Shown piece by piece: positions 23,758 through 31,562 of a DNA stretch of 31,562 nucleotides. A program made the position numbers and the translations under genes. Source of the DNA: Bacteroidota bacterium (GTDB taxonomy: Bacteria > Bacteroidota > Bacteroidia > Bacteroidales > Rikenellaceae); assembly GCA_023413645.1 (NCBI GenBank), contig JAEZPN010000120.1:1-31562 (forward strand). Reading direction: 5' to 3'. Positions within the stretch are counted from its first letter, which is position 1; every line of letters starts with the position of its first letter. The notes under the pieces were generated by a model, which was given only the letters and a program-made list of their open reading frames with translations, was not told the origin of the DNA and did no database searches.

Positions 23758-25290
23758 ATGAATCGTGAAGTAAGAGTGCGCTTTGCACCCAGCCCCACAG
23801 GTCCACTACACATTGGTGGCGTTCGTACAGCACTATATAACTACCTCTTTGCCCGCCGTCATGGCGGTAAGATGATTCTCCGCATCGAGGATACCGACTC
23901 ACAGCGCTTCGTGCCCGGTGCCGAGGAGTATATTATAGAGTCGTTGAAGTGGTGCGGCATCGAGATTGACGAGGGTGTAGGCGTTGGTGGCCCACACGCT
24001 CCCTACCGTCAGAGCGAGCGTCGCGAGATCTATTTGAAGTATGCAATGCAGCTTGTTGATGCTGGCTGGGCATACTACGCTTTCGATACCCCCGAGGAGC
24101 TTGACGCATTGCGTAACGAGGCAGAGGCTGCGGGTAAGACTTTCGCATACAACTACGAGGTACGCACAAAGCTCCCCACATCATTGACACTCTCTAAAGA
24201 GGAGGTCGAGGCACGCATCGCACGTGGCGACCAGTGGGTAGTACGCTTCAAGATGCCCGAGAACGAGGTTATCAAGATGGATGACCTTATTCGTGGTCAC
24301 GTGGAGGTTAATACATCTACGCTCGACGATAAGGTGTTGTACAAATCTGCAGATGCACTTCCAACATACCACCTCGCAAACATCGTCGACGACCACCTCA
24401 TGGAGGTATCACACGTAATCCGTGGTGAGGAGTGGTTGCCATCGTTGCCTTTGCACTACCTCTTGTATCGTGCCTTCGGCTGGACTGATACACAGCCCGA
24501 GTTTGCACACCTCCCCTTGTTGCTTAAGCCTACAGGTAGCGGTAAGCTCTCTAAGCGCGATGGTGATAAGATGGGTTTCCCCGTATTCCCATTGTTCTGG
24601 ACATCACCCACAGGCGAGACATCACGTGGCTACCGCGAGGATGGCTACCTTGCCCCTGCGTTTATCAGCATGTTGTCACTCCTTGGTTGGAACCCCGGCA
24701 CCGAGCAGGAGATATTCTCTATGCAGGAGCTTATCGATACCTTCTCGCTCGACCGCGTATCTAAGGCGGGTGCACGCTTCCAGCCCGACAAGGCTAAGTG
24801 GTTCAACGCACAGTATATGCACAACCTTTCGGATGCAGAGCTCGCACCATTCATGCAGCCCATCTTGAAGGCTAATGGCATCGAGGTGTCTGATGAGGTG
24901 GCAGGTAAGGCTGCCGGCATCATGAAGGAGCGTATGACACTCACAACAGATATGTGGGACCTCACATCGTTCTTCTTCGTAGCGCCCACAGAGTATGAGG
25001 AGAAGCTCGCAAAGAAGCAGTGGAAGGGTGACAACCCGACTATGTTGGGCAAGCTACGCACAATCCTTGAGGGTATCGAAGACTTCTCAAAGGAGAATAC
25101 CGAGGTCGTAGTACGCGCATGGCTCGAGGCTGAGGGCTACTCATTGGGCCAGGTGATGAACACATTGCGCCTTGCACTTGTGGGTGCTGGTAAGGGTCCT
25201 GGTATGTTCGACGTTACGGAGTTCATCGGCAAGGCAGAGTGCTTGAAGCGCATCGACAACCTTATTGCTAACCTTACACCCGCGGAGTAA
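23758..25290 (+). CDS. gltX: Glutamyl-tRNA synthetase
   Basis: 510 aa, class Ib synthetase that attaches glutamate to tRNA-Glu. HIGH-type motif SPTGPLHIGGVRTAL (about residues 10-24), the RIEDTD segment (about 42-47), and the ATP/KMSKS loop as KLSKRDGDKMGFP (about 262-274). The C-terminal helical anticodon-binding domain spans about 345-505. The MGFPVFPLFW stretch after the KMSKS loop is an insertion commonly seen in Bacteroidetes GluRS. The stop overlaps the ATG of galM (TAATG), so translation of the two is probably coupled. Confidence 0.98.
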   Translation: MNREVRVRFAPSPTGPLHIGGVRTALYNYLFARRHGGKMILRIEDTDSQRFVPGAEEYIIESLKWCGIEIDEGVGVGGPHAPYRQSERREIYLKYAMQLVDAGWAYYAFDTPEELDALRNEAEAAGKTFAYNYEVRTKLPTSLTLSKEEVEARIARGDQWVVRFKMPENEVIKMDDLIRGHVEVNTSTLDDKVLYKSADALPTYHLANIVDDHLMEVSHVIRGEEWLPSLPLHYLLYRAFGWTDTQPEFAHLPLLLKPTGSGKLSKRDGDKMGFPVFPLFWTSPTGETSRGYREDGYLAPAFISMLSLLGWNPGTEQEIFSMQELIDTFSLDRVSKAGARFQPDKAKWFNAQYMHNLSDAELAPFMQPILKANGIEVSDEVAGKAAGIMKERMTLTTDMWDLTSFFFVAPTEYEEKLAKKQWKGDNPTMLGKLRTILEGIEDFSKENTEVVVRAWLEAEGYSLGQVMNTLRLALVGAGKGPGMFDVTEFIGKAECLKRIDNLIANLTPAE

Positions 25291-26345
25291 TGGAGATTTT
25301 ACAGCATATATGGGGCTCTACGCCCGAGGGCGAGGGCATCATCCTCTACACCATGCGCAATAGCCGTGGCTCGGAGGTACAGCTTTGCAATATCGGCGCC
25401 TCTATCGTAAGCGTTAAGTTCGCAGACCGCAATGGTGTGATTGACGACGTGGCACTCGGCTATATGGAGTCTACGAGCTACATCGGTGATGGTGCTGCAA
25501 GCGGTAAGAGCGTAGGTCGCGTAGCGGGACGTATCGCACGTGGCCAGATGACTATCGACGGTGTGGAGTACCGCCTCGAGGTAAACAACGGCCCTAACCA
25601 CCTCCACGGTGGTTCAAAGGGCTTCGCCAACCGCTACTGGGAGGGTCGCGTGGAGACCAACCGCGTGGTGTTCAGCTACATTTCGGAGGATATGGAGCAG
25701 GGTTACCCTGGTGAGTTGGTCGTGGAGGCTATCTATGACTTCGACGACGAGGATAACCTCGAGATTACATACCTCGCAAAGTCGAATAAGAACACCGTAT
25801 GTAACCTCACAAACCACCTCTACTGGAACCTCCACGGCGAGGGCTCGGATAAGACAATCCTCGACCACGAGCTCAAGCTAAACTGCTCGGAGGTGTTGGA
25901 GATGGACATCGTGCAGATTCCTACGGGCAAGCTCCTCGATGTTAAGGGCACAGCACTCGACTTCACCTCATGGCGTAAGTTCGGCACAGAGATAGACTCG
26001 GAGTTCAACAACATACGCAACTACCACGGCTACGACCACTGCTTCAAGGTAGATGGTTGGCAGAAGAACATTCTCGGTGAGGTTGGTGAGTTGCGTTGCG
26101 AGGCTACGGGACGCAGGGTTACAATCCTCTCATCACAGCCTGCGGCGGTGCTCTACACGGGTAACTGGTTGGCTGGTGGCTGCCCCAAGACAAAGTCGGA
26201 TAAGTACTATCAGGACTATGCGGGTGTGGCTATCGAGTGTCAGGGCTTCAGCGATGCTGTGCACCACCCCCACTTCCCCTCAATCGAACTTAAGGCCGAC
26301 GAGTTATACTGCCAGAAGATTGTCTTTAAGCTCGGTACATACTAA
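25290..26345 (+). CDS. galM: Aldose 1-epimerase (galactose mutarotase)
   Basis: 351 aa that interconverts alpha and beta anomers of galactose and other aldoses. Catalytic residues are visible: His104 in NHLHGG (same number as E. coli GalM), the second His176 in NLTNHLYWNLHG, and the base Glu316 in AIECQGF. The substrate-binding segment GYDHCFKVDG is also present. There is no signal peptide, so it is cytoplasmic. The start codon shares its A with the gltX stop (TAATG); this 1-bp overlap fixes the start. There are no other galactose genes nearby, so the operon with gltX looks positional rather than metabolic. Confidence 0.96.
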   Translation: MEILQHIWGSTPEGEGIILYTMRNSRGSEVQLCNIGASIVSVKFADRNGVIDDVALGYMESTSYIGDGAASGKSVGRVAGRIARGQMTIDGVEYRLEVNNGPNHLHGGSKGFANRYWEGRVETNRVVFSYISEDMEQGYPGELVVEAIYDFDDEDNLEITYLAKSNKNTVCNLTNHLYWNLHGEGSDKTILDHELKLNCSEVLEMDIVQIPTGKLLDVKGTALDFTSWRKFGTEIDSEFNNIRNYHGYDHCFKVDGWQKNILGEVGELRCEATGRRVTILSSQPAAVLYTGNWLAGGCPKTKSDKYYQDYAGVAIECQGFSDAVHHPHFPSIELKADELYCQKIVFKLGTY

Positions 26346-26363
26346 CATTTCACTAATCAAAGT

Positions 26364-28247
26364 ATGAAGAAGTTACTTTCGCTCCTTCTCATTTCGTCAC
26401 TCGTGACGGCATGTGTGAAGGATAGCATTGACCGTGGCACACCCCCTGTCGAGACACCAAGCGGCAAGATACACTACGCAAGCGAGGATGCTGCTGAGGG
26501 ACGTCTGCTTGTTATGCTCGACGCCCCCACCGATGATTTCTGTATCGAGGGCATGGAGCTTTGCGTTGAGCCACTCTTTGGTGGTAAACCAGACGAGAAG
26601 CTCGACAAATGGCTACTCGTGAGCTTCGACGCGTCGTTGACTAATGGCGAGGTTGCAGAGGCTCTTGCAAACGATAGCCGCGTTGTGCGCGTGGAGTACG
26701 ACCTACCCATGAAGCGCATCGAGGGTAAGAGGGTGCCTATGCCCGAGTCACGCCCCGAGGCTACACGCTCGGTTGCATTGCCCTTCAACGACCCTGAGTT
26801 ATCATGGCAGTGGCACTACTATAACGATGGCTCGCTCGACCCAGAGCTCTGCAAGGAGGGTGCAGACATCAACTTGCTCAACGCATGGAAGTACACCGCT
26901 GGCGATAGCCGCGTTATCGTTGCTGTGTGCGATGGTGGTGTTATGGCCGAGCATAAGGATCTTGCCGACAACATGTGGGTAAATGAGGCGGAGAAGAACG
27001 GACAAACTGGCGTTGATGACGACGGCAACGGCTATGTTGACGACATCCACGGCTACAACTTCTATGCTGACAAAGGTAAGATTACTGCCGACTCGCACGG
27101 CACACACGTTGCGGGTACTATCTCGGCTGTCAACAACAACGGCTACGCAGTATGTGGCATTGCTGGTGGTACGGGCAATGGCGACGGCGTGAAGATAATG
27201 TCTATTCAGATTTTTGAGGGCGAAAATGGTAGTTACTCACACCAGATTGCCAAGGGTATCAAGTATGCTGCGGACAATGGCGCAGTTATCATCAACAACT
27301 CGTGGGGCTACGACCCATACGACAATTACACTGGCGACGACGAGTATGACTATTACGACTCGGTACTCAAGGATGCCTTCACATACTTCAAGGAGAAGGC
27401 ACGCCTCGAGGGTGTGATGGAGGGTGGATTGGTGGTCTTTGCCGCAGGTAACGAGACCTACCCAGAGTCGGCCTACCCCGCTGCCCACCGCGACTATATC
27501 TCCGTATCGGCAATGTCGTCGGACTACACAGCAACATACTACACCAACTATGGTCCTGGTGTTAATGTCTGCGCCCCTGGTGGCGATGCCTACTATGGCA
27601 CATACCTCACTATCTCGTCAGTATCTACTACCGAGAAGGATGGATATGAGTATATGCAGGGTACGTCTATGGCATGTCCACATGTTTCGGGTTGCGCAGC
27701 ACTTGCTGTGTCTTACGCCTTGAAGCAGGGCTATACGCTTACTGCCGATGAGCTTCATCGCTTGATTCTAACCTCGGTGCACGACGTCAACCCCTACCAG
27801 GCAGGCACGAAACAGTTTTTCGACTACTACCAGGGTGGATATGTAAATATGAATCTTGCCCCCTATGCAGGCAAGCTCGGCTCGGGTTATATCGACGCCC
27901 ACCTGCTCCTTATGCAGATGGATAGCACACCCGTTATCTACGCCCTTACAAACGAGCTAAAGAGCGAGGCGCTCGGCGCATTCTTCGGTGGCGCTTACGC
28001 TGAGCTTAAGTATGAGGAGTGCACAGCATCGAACGAAGTACGCACAGAGCTTGGCATCGAGACCCTCAAAATCGAGAACGGCATGCTACACATCAAGGCT
28101 ACGAAGCCCGGTTCAGGTCGCATCACTGTTAAGGCTATCGTAGGTGGCGACCATGTTGGCGGCAGCAGTATAGGCGGTTCATACGTAGAGCGCGAAATTG
28201 AGGTTGTGGTGCGTGGCACAAAGGCGGAGAATGGCGGCTGGTTGTAA
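26364..28247 (+). CDS. Subtilisin-like serine protease (S8) lipoprotein
   Basis: A 627-aa lipoprotein (MKKLLSLLLISSLVTAC, Cys17). An inhibitor-I9/propeptide-like region spans about residues 45-115 (GRLLVMLDAP..., WLLVSFDASL, VVRVEYDLPM). The S8 catalytic domain spans about 135-515: Asp190 (AVCDGGVMAEHKDL), His245 (DSHGTHVAGT), oxyanion Asn in FAAGNETYPE, and Ser435 (GTSMACPHVSG). A C-terminal beta domain (about 530-620) resembles an Ig-like fold. Expected to sit on the cell surface or in the periplasm and cleave proteins with broad specificity; substrate unknown. It follows galM by 18 bp and precedes an FN3-like lipoprotein by 19 bp, with which it is likely cotranscribed. Confidence 0.95.
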   Translation: MKKLLSLLLISSLVTACVKDSIDRGTPPVETPSGKIHYASEDAAEGRLLVMLDAPTDDFCIEGMELCVEPLFGGKPDEKLDKWLLVSFDASLTNGEVAEALANDSRVVRVEYDLPMKRIEGKRVPMPESRPEATRSVALPFNDPELSWQWHYYNDGSLDPELCKEGADINLLNAWKYTAGDSRVIVAVCDGGVMAEHKDLADNMWVNEAEKNGQTGVDDDGNGYVDDIHGYNFYADKGKITADSHGTHVAGTISAVNNNGYAVCGIAGGTGNGDGVKIMSIQIFEGENGSYSHQIAKGIKYAADNGAVIINNSWGYDPYDNYTGDDEYDYYDSVLKDAFTYFKEKARLEGVMEGGLVVFAAGNETYPESAYPAAHRDYISVSAMSSDYTATYYTNYGPGVNVCAPGGDAYYGTYLTISSVSTTEKDGYEYMQGTSMACPHVSGCAALAVSYALKQGYTLTADELHRLILTSVHDVNPYQAGTKQFFDYYQGGYVNMNLAPYAGKLGSGYIDAHLLLMQMDSTPVIYALTNELKSEALGAFFGGAYAELKYEECTASNEVRTELGIETLKIENGMLHIKATKPGSGRITVKAIVGGDHVGGSSIGGSYVEREIEVVVRGTKAENGGWL

Positions 28248-28266
28248 CATTAAAAGAGTGACTATT

Positions 28267-29709
28267 ATGAAGAAATACCTATTTAGATTGTTTGCAGCCG
28301 TAATGACCCTTACAGCGTGTGACACAGAGATATCTATCAACAAAGAGCATATCGTATTCTTTAACGATAACGTCATTGTTGAAACAACAGAGAATAGCGC
28401 AACCATAAAGACTATCAAACCCTACATCGTGAGTGGCAGCACCAAGGAGAACGTGGTAATCTACTTGGAGTATTGGGCTACGACCGACACCACAAAGCAG
28501 AAGGCGGAGCTCTACACCGAGAACAACGGCTACGTAATCTTTACAATCGAGGGTCTTACTCCCGAGACTACATACAAAGGTCAGATTGTTATGGGTTGCG
28601 AGGAGCACGACGACACGGAGTATGGCGAGGTATTCGCGTTCACGACATTGGAGCACGTACCCGTAGCGAATTACACTTGCACATGCAATGTTGATGCTAA
28701 GGGCGTATTGGCAGATGTAGTACTTAAGGACGTGTCGTTCAAAATCGACGGCATGGAGAGCGACTTGGCAAAGGTGGAGTTTAAGTATGCGCATGCCTCA
28801 TCTAACGGCGAGTGGACAGCATTGGAGATAAGCGCCGATGAGCTCGCAAATGGTTTTAGAATTCCCGCAGAGGGTGACGCATACCTCAAGGAGAAGAGCA
28901 ACTACAACTACATCATAACACTTACTCCCGCAGACTCTAACTACGAGGAGTACACCCTAAATGGCAAGTTTTCAACCACCGAAGCAGTGCTCTCAGAGAA
29001 GAATCTCACAGAGCCTACGATTACCGACACAGAGAATGGCATCACACTCTCTTGCGTGAAGCCTACACTCCTTATTGACGAGGTGGAGATACCTGGCTAC
29101 GCAGAGGTTAAGTACCTATTCTACTACACTGACGGCAACGATCATCACGGCACCATCGAGACAGTATGCGCAGATGGTAACATGAGTGCTACGGTACCCT
29201 ATAGTCTCTTTAAGGAGGGTGTTACATACAGTTTCAACAGTCGCATGGACATCAACAACACCGAGGTTATGGATTCAGACGCTGTGCAGTACACCATGCC
29301 CGTAAATGAGACTCCAACACCTCCCGCACCTCCCGTATCGGGCGATGCCGACACTACGGCTATTGCCGGAGAGTGGCACCTAACATCATGGCGTGGCACC
29401 GTACCCTCGTTCGATGTATATCTTAGTATCACGGAGGATGGCGTAGTATCGCTCTACCAGCGCATGGAGAGCCGCCTTTGGGAGACATTCTACAGCCTTG
29501 TAGAGATTGAGAATGGCGTTATCTCGGGCGTATATACCGACAACGTAGCATGGGCAGCATCGTACTACGTGGCCATAGATGGCGACACCATGACATGGAC
29601 TAACACTGCAGATAGCAGCGAGGTCTCTGTCTATACACGTTGCACACTACCCGACTTTACAAACCCCGATATTCGCACCTACGCGACTAAGGGAACACGC
29701 TGGTTCTAA
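28267..29709 (+). CDS. FN3-like lipoprotein with C-terminal lipocalin-like domain
   Basis: A 480-aa lipoprotein. The start at MKKYLFRLFAAVMTLTAC (ATG 28267, Cys18) gives a clean signal; the in-frame ATG at 28198 lies inside the protease gene and adds a non-signal segment. FN3-like sandwich units are seen at about residues 25-125 (YKGQIVMG pattern), 130-240 and 245-360. A Pro-rich linker (TPTPPAPP) leads to a C-terminal domain (about 375-480) starting AGEWHLTSWRG, of the type seen in lipocalin-like Bacteroidetes proteins. No catalytic residues recognised. The layout parallels the 673-aa lipoprotein beside the IdeS-like protease. Probably a surface partner of the upstream subtilase (inference). 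Confidence 0.88.
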   Translation: MKKYLFRLFAAVMTLTACDTEISINKEHIVFFNDNVIVETTENSATIKTIKPYIVSGSTKENVVIYLEYWATTDTTKQKAELYTENNGYVIFTIEGLTPETTYKGQIVMGCEEHDDTEYGEVFAFTTLEHVPVANYTCTCNVDAKGVLADVVLKDVSFKIDGMESDLAKVEFKYAHASSNGEWTALEISADELANGFRIPAEGDAYLKEKSNYNYIITLTPADSNYEEYTLNGKFSTTEAVLSEKNLTEPTITDTENGITLSCVKPTLLIDEVEIPGYAEVKYLFYYTDGNDHHGTIETVCADGNMSATVPYSLFKEGVTYSFNSRMDINNTEVMDSDAVQYTMPVNETPTPPAPPVSGDADTTAIAGEWHLTSWRGTVPSFDVYLSITEDGVVSLYQRMESRLWETFYSLVEIENGVISGVYTDNVAWAASYYVAIDGDTMTWTNTADSSEVSVYTRCTLPDFTNPDIRTYATKGTRWF

Positions 29710-29729
29710 CTGCGATAACACTTATAAGC

Positions 29730-29763
29730 AAGGGGGACATCTTTCGATGTCCCCCTTCTTTTC
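29730..29763 (+). terminator. Terminator of the long plus-strand gene row
   Basis: Twelve-bp stem AAGGGGGACATC / GATGTCCCCCTT with a TTTC loop, followed by CTTTTCT, 20 nt after the lipoprotein stop. Confidence 0.9.
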
Positions 29764-29795
29764 TAACTATGCCGTGTACGCTATCACCTCAGACC

Positions 29796-29924
29796 ATTTT
29801 GTTGTTAGAATAGTGCAGATACAACGCTCGGCGAATTTCGAGGCGATGGGCTGTACTAAAGCGTACTGCCCATTGCTGAGATAATTCGTTAGCGGCAGTA
29901 GATGCGCTGTTATAACAACAAAAT
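29796..29924. repeat. 129-nt imperfect palindrome with perfect 12-bp terminal inverted repeats (MITE-like)
   Basis: Ends ATTTTGTTGTTA (29796-29807) and TAACAACAAAAT (29913-29924) are exact inverted repeats. Inside, the arms continue to pair with interruptions: a segment with G-T pairs next to the ends, then CGAATT, ATGGGC and GTAC near the centre. No ORF, no clear target duplication. The right end touches the stop codon of the minus-strand desulfidase gene (TAA at 29924-29926). It could be a miniature transposable element or a structured 3' RNA. Confidence 0.55.
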
Positions 29925-31231
29925 TAACTCTTTGAGGTCATAATCTTAAGAATCATAGCATCAGTCTGTGTCATACCATCGCGACCGATGTCTGTAAGGT
30001 TGCGGATTGAGCGGTCAACGTCGTCGTCGATGATACCCTCAACAGACTTGATAACGCGACCATTCATGGCCATAAGTGCCGATACAACAGCTGTAGAGAC
30101 ACCCGAAGCACACTTCATAGCGCATGAGGGCTTAGCACCGTCACAGATCATACCCGCGAGGTTGCCAATCATATTCTTAACAGCCTTAGTAACCTCCTCA
30201 TAACCACCGCCCATAAGGTAGGTGATACCGCATGATGAGCCTGTTGCAGCAACGACACAGCCACAGAGTGCCGAGAGGCGACCGAGGCTCTGCTTGATAT
30301 AGATAACGGTGAGGTGGCTCAAGATAAGCGAGCGCACCATCTGCTCGTGTGAAGCACCTGTCTGCTCTGCATATACCACAACGGGAACGGTAGAGGTGAG
30401 ACCCTGGTTACCGCTACCCGAGTTACTCATAACAGGAATCATAGCACCCGCCATACGCGCGTCGCACGCTGCTGTTGTCATGCCGACAATCTGGCAGTGG
30501 AGCGTGTCGCCCATGATGTTACGCTCAGACTCCGAGCGCATGAGCTTGCCGATAGCGTGACCATAGTCACCCTTGAGAGACTCGTATGCAGCGTTCATGT
30601 TCAAGCGCTTAGCCTCCAAGATGAACTCCAACTCATCTACGGGAGCAGTCATTGCGAAGTCCCATACGCGGCGCAAAGTGAGCTCGGGATCCTTCTGCTC
30701 TACGGGAGCAGCGCCCTCGCTTGATGCAGGAGCATCTGCCGAGAGGAGCACCTCGTTGTTGCGTGTGATAGATACGAAGCGTGTGTGACCACCTGCGATG
30801 ATGGCAACAGCCTTGTCTGCGCCAGCCTTAACCTCGATCTCGATGTAGAGTTTCTCCTCGATGCCCTCCTTGAGGTCAACAGAGATGCGCTTCTCGTCGA
30901 TAAGACGGCAGCCAGCCTTTACAGCAGCCTCGTCAGCATCCTTCAACACCTCGAGCTCGTACTCCGACTTACCAACCAAAGCACCGAGAGCCATGGCGAT
31001 AGGGAGACCTGTCATGCCTGTACCAGGGATGCCTACGCCCATAGCATTCTTGAGCACATTAGCGCTTAGGCGCGCCTCGATATGCTCGGGCTCACGGCCG
31101 AGAGTCTCGGTAGCCTTAGCCACGCACAACGCTACAGCGATGGGCTCAGTACAGCCAATTGCGGGAATAATTTCGCGGTTCATGAGGGCGATAATCTCAC
31201 GACGCTCCTCGGGTGTAAAGATGCAGTTCAT
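29924..31231 (-). CDS. L-cysteine desulfidase / UPF0597 family Fe-S enzyme
   Basis: 435 aa of the serine-dehydratase-alpha-like family (YhaM/CdsB). Members break L-cysteine to pyruvate, ammonia and sulfide using a [4Fe-4S] cluster. The four expected cluster cysteines are present: Cys27 (AIGCTEP), Cys323 (LCGCVV), Cys363 and Cys370 (ICDGAKPSC), by analogy with archaeal CdsB. Gly-rich substrate loops GIPGTGMTGLPIA and GSGNQG are also seen. Cytoplasmic, no signal. It is monocistronic, with its own promoter at 31279-31310. A role in sulfide-producing cysteine catabolism is likely, but serine or other amino acid substrates cannot be excluded. The stop codon overlaps the end of the palindrome 29796-29924. 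Confidence 0.93.
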   Translation of the reverse strand: MNCIFTPEERREIIALMNREIIPAIGCTEPIAVALCVAKATETLGREPEHIEARLSANVLKNAMGVGIPGTGMTGLPIAMALGALVGKSEYELEVLKDADEAAVKAGCRLIDEKRISVDLKEGIEEKLYIEIEVKAGADKAVAIIAGGHTRFVSITRNNEVLLSADAPASSEGAAPVEQKDPELTLRRVWDFAMTAPVDELEFILEAKRLNMNAAYESLKGDYGHAIGKLMRSESERNIMGDTLHCQIVGMTTAACDARMAGAMIPVMSNSGSGNQGLTSTVPVVVYAEQTGASHEQMVRSLILSHLTVIYIKQSLGRLSALCGCVVAATGSSCGITYLMGGGYEEVTKAVKNMIGNLAGMICDGAKPSCAMKCASGVSTAVVSALMAMNGRVIKSVEGIIDDDVDRSIRNLTDIGRDGMTQTDAMILKIMTSKS

Positions 31232-31278
31232 ATAGTGTAGTTTTTAAGTTTTTCGTTGCTGTTGGGCAAATTATCACA

Positions 31279-31310
31279 CGAAGATAGTGATTTTTTGCGT
31301 AACATGCAAG
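31279..31310 (-). promoter_or_regulatory. Promoter of the desulfidase gene
   Basis: On the minus strand CTTG (31307-31310), 20 nt, TATCTTCG (31279-31286). The 17 nt AAAAATCACTATCTTCG including the -7 box are identical to the promoter at 947-963. Confidence 0.7.
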
Positions 31311-31351
31311 CATTTAGGCAAATTAGTGTAGAAGGAGAGGGACAATAGAGA

Positions 31352-31510
31352 GTTTAAGGAATTTAGGGAACATAAGGAATTTAAGGAGTCTTTTACTATT
31401 GAACCCGGAACTGATTAAACGCCCGAAACTCATTAAAACGCCCGAAACTTATCAACACCATATATTCCCTAATCTCCCTAATCTCCCTAATCTCCTTAAT
31501 TTCCCTAAAC
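31352..31510. repeat. 159-bp non-coding element: inverted nonamer arrays around a 19-nt tandem repeat
   Basis: The left arm 31352-31388 (units like AAGGAATTT) and the right arm 31474-31510 (units of AATCTCCCT on the plus strand) are inverted copies, matching at 27 of 37 positions. Between them, 31404-31459 holds three tandem 18-19-nt units beginning CCCGAAACT / CCCGGAACT. No ORF. The architecture echoes the heptamer-flanked element at 21363-21843. From 31511 to the window end I see nothing. Confidence 0.55.
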
Positions 31511-31562
31511 ACACCATTCTTAGCCTTATAGCGAATTTCTTGTCAGAGTGGCGTGGTAGTGG

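Noticed and set aside
28198..28266. Upstream ATG for the FN3/lipocalin-like lipoprotein
   Set aside because: It lies in the 3' end of the protease gene and destroys the signal peptide; ATG 28267 gives a clean lipobox.
31404..31459. CRISPR-like tandem repeats
   Set aside because: The 18-19-nt units are directly adjacent with no spacers, only three copies, and no cas genes.

Overview
The window looks like a chromosomal segment of a gut-type Bacteroidales bacterium, most likely near Alistipes/Rikenellaceae. The genus is an inference from protein style and base use. The phylum is better supported. Several genes are preceded by the Bacteroidetes sigma-factor promoter (TTTG, 19-20 nt, TAnnTTTG or TATCTTCG). 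Many lipoproteins carry BACON, FN3-like or bacterial Ig-like domains, and the GH84 enzyme resembles the Bacteroides family. No rRNA, CRISPR array, insertion sequence with a transposase, or prophage is visible.

Layout. 1-5.3 kb (minus strand): the 5' part of a BACON-domain lipoprotein, then a periplasmic TPR protein lying 3' of gyrA in one unit. 5.3-6.1 kb: a decayed stretch with an AT-rich heptamer array, gene fragments and one intact 58-codon ORF. 6.1-7.3 kb: an ECF sigma factor, a 47-aa acidic microprotein whose start codon sits in a 10-bp hairpin stem, and tRNA-Leu(CAA). 7.4-11.3 kb: an FN3-like surface lipoprotein and an IdeS-like (peptidase C66) cysteine protease carried on a lipoprotein with three Ig-like repeats. 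11.3-14 kb (minus): a secreted GH84 beta-N-acetylglucosaminidase. 14-17.2 kb (minus): a HAD phosphatase and a CBM20-GH77 4-alpha-glucanotransferase (malQ), a likely alpha-glucan operon. 17.3-18.3 kb: an OxyR-type regulator divergent from trpS. 18.4-29.7 kb (plus): trpS, a ClC channel with CBS domains, a small element carrying a four-helix-bundle gene, ychF, a SIMPL protein, gltX, galM, a subtilisin-like lipoprotein and an FN3/lipocalin-like lipoprotein, all closely spaced. 29.8-31.3 kb: a 129-nt imperfect palindrome abutting an L-cysteine desulfidase family gene (minus), then a nonamer-repeat element near the right edge.

The accessory theme is surface and host interaction: two protease lipoproteins, each next to an FN3-type lipoprotein, plus O-GlcNAc/mucin-type glycan cleavage. 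The housekeeping theme is translation (trpS, gltX, ychF) and topology (gyrA).

Four observations stand out. (1) The IdeS-like protease keeps the whole catalytic set at near-identical spacing. (2) A 481-bp element carries a four-helix-bundle gene inside 36-bp terminal inverted repeats built of heptamers. (3) A hairpin occurs twice, 12.8 kb apart, with an identical 31-nt core and three compensatory stem changes. (4) There are further palindromic or array elements at 29796-29924 and 31352-31510.
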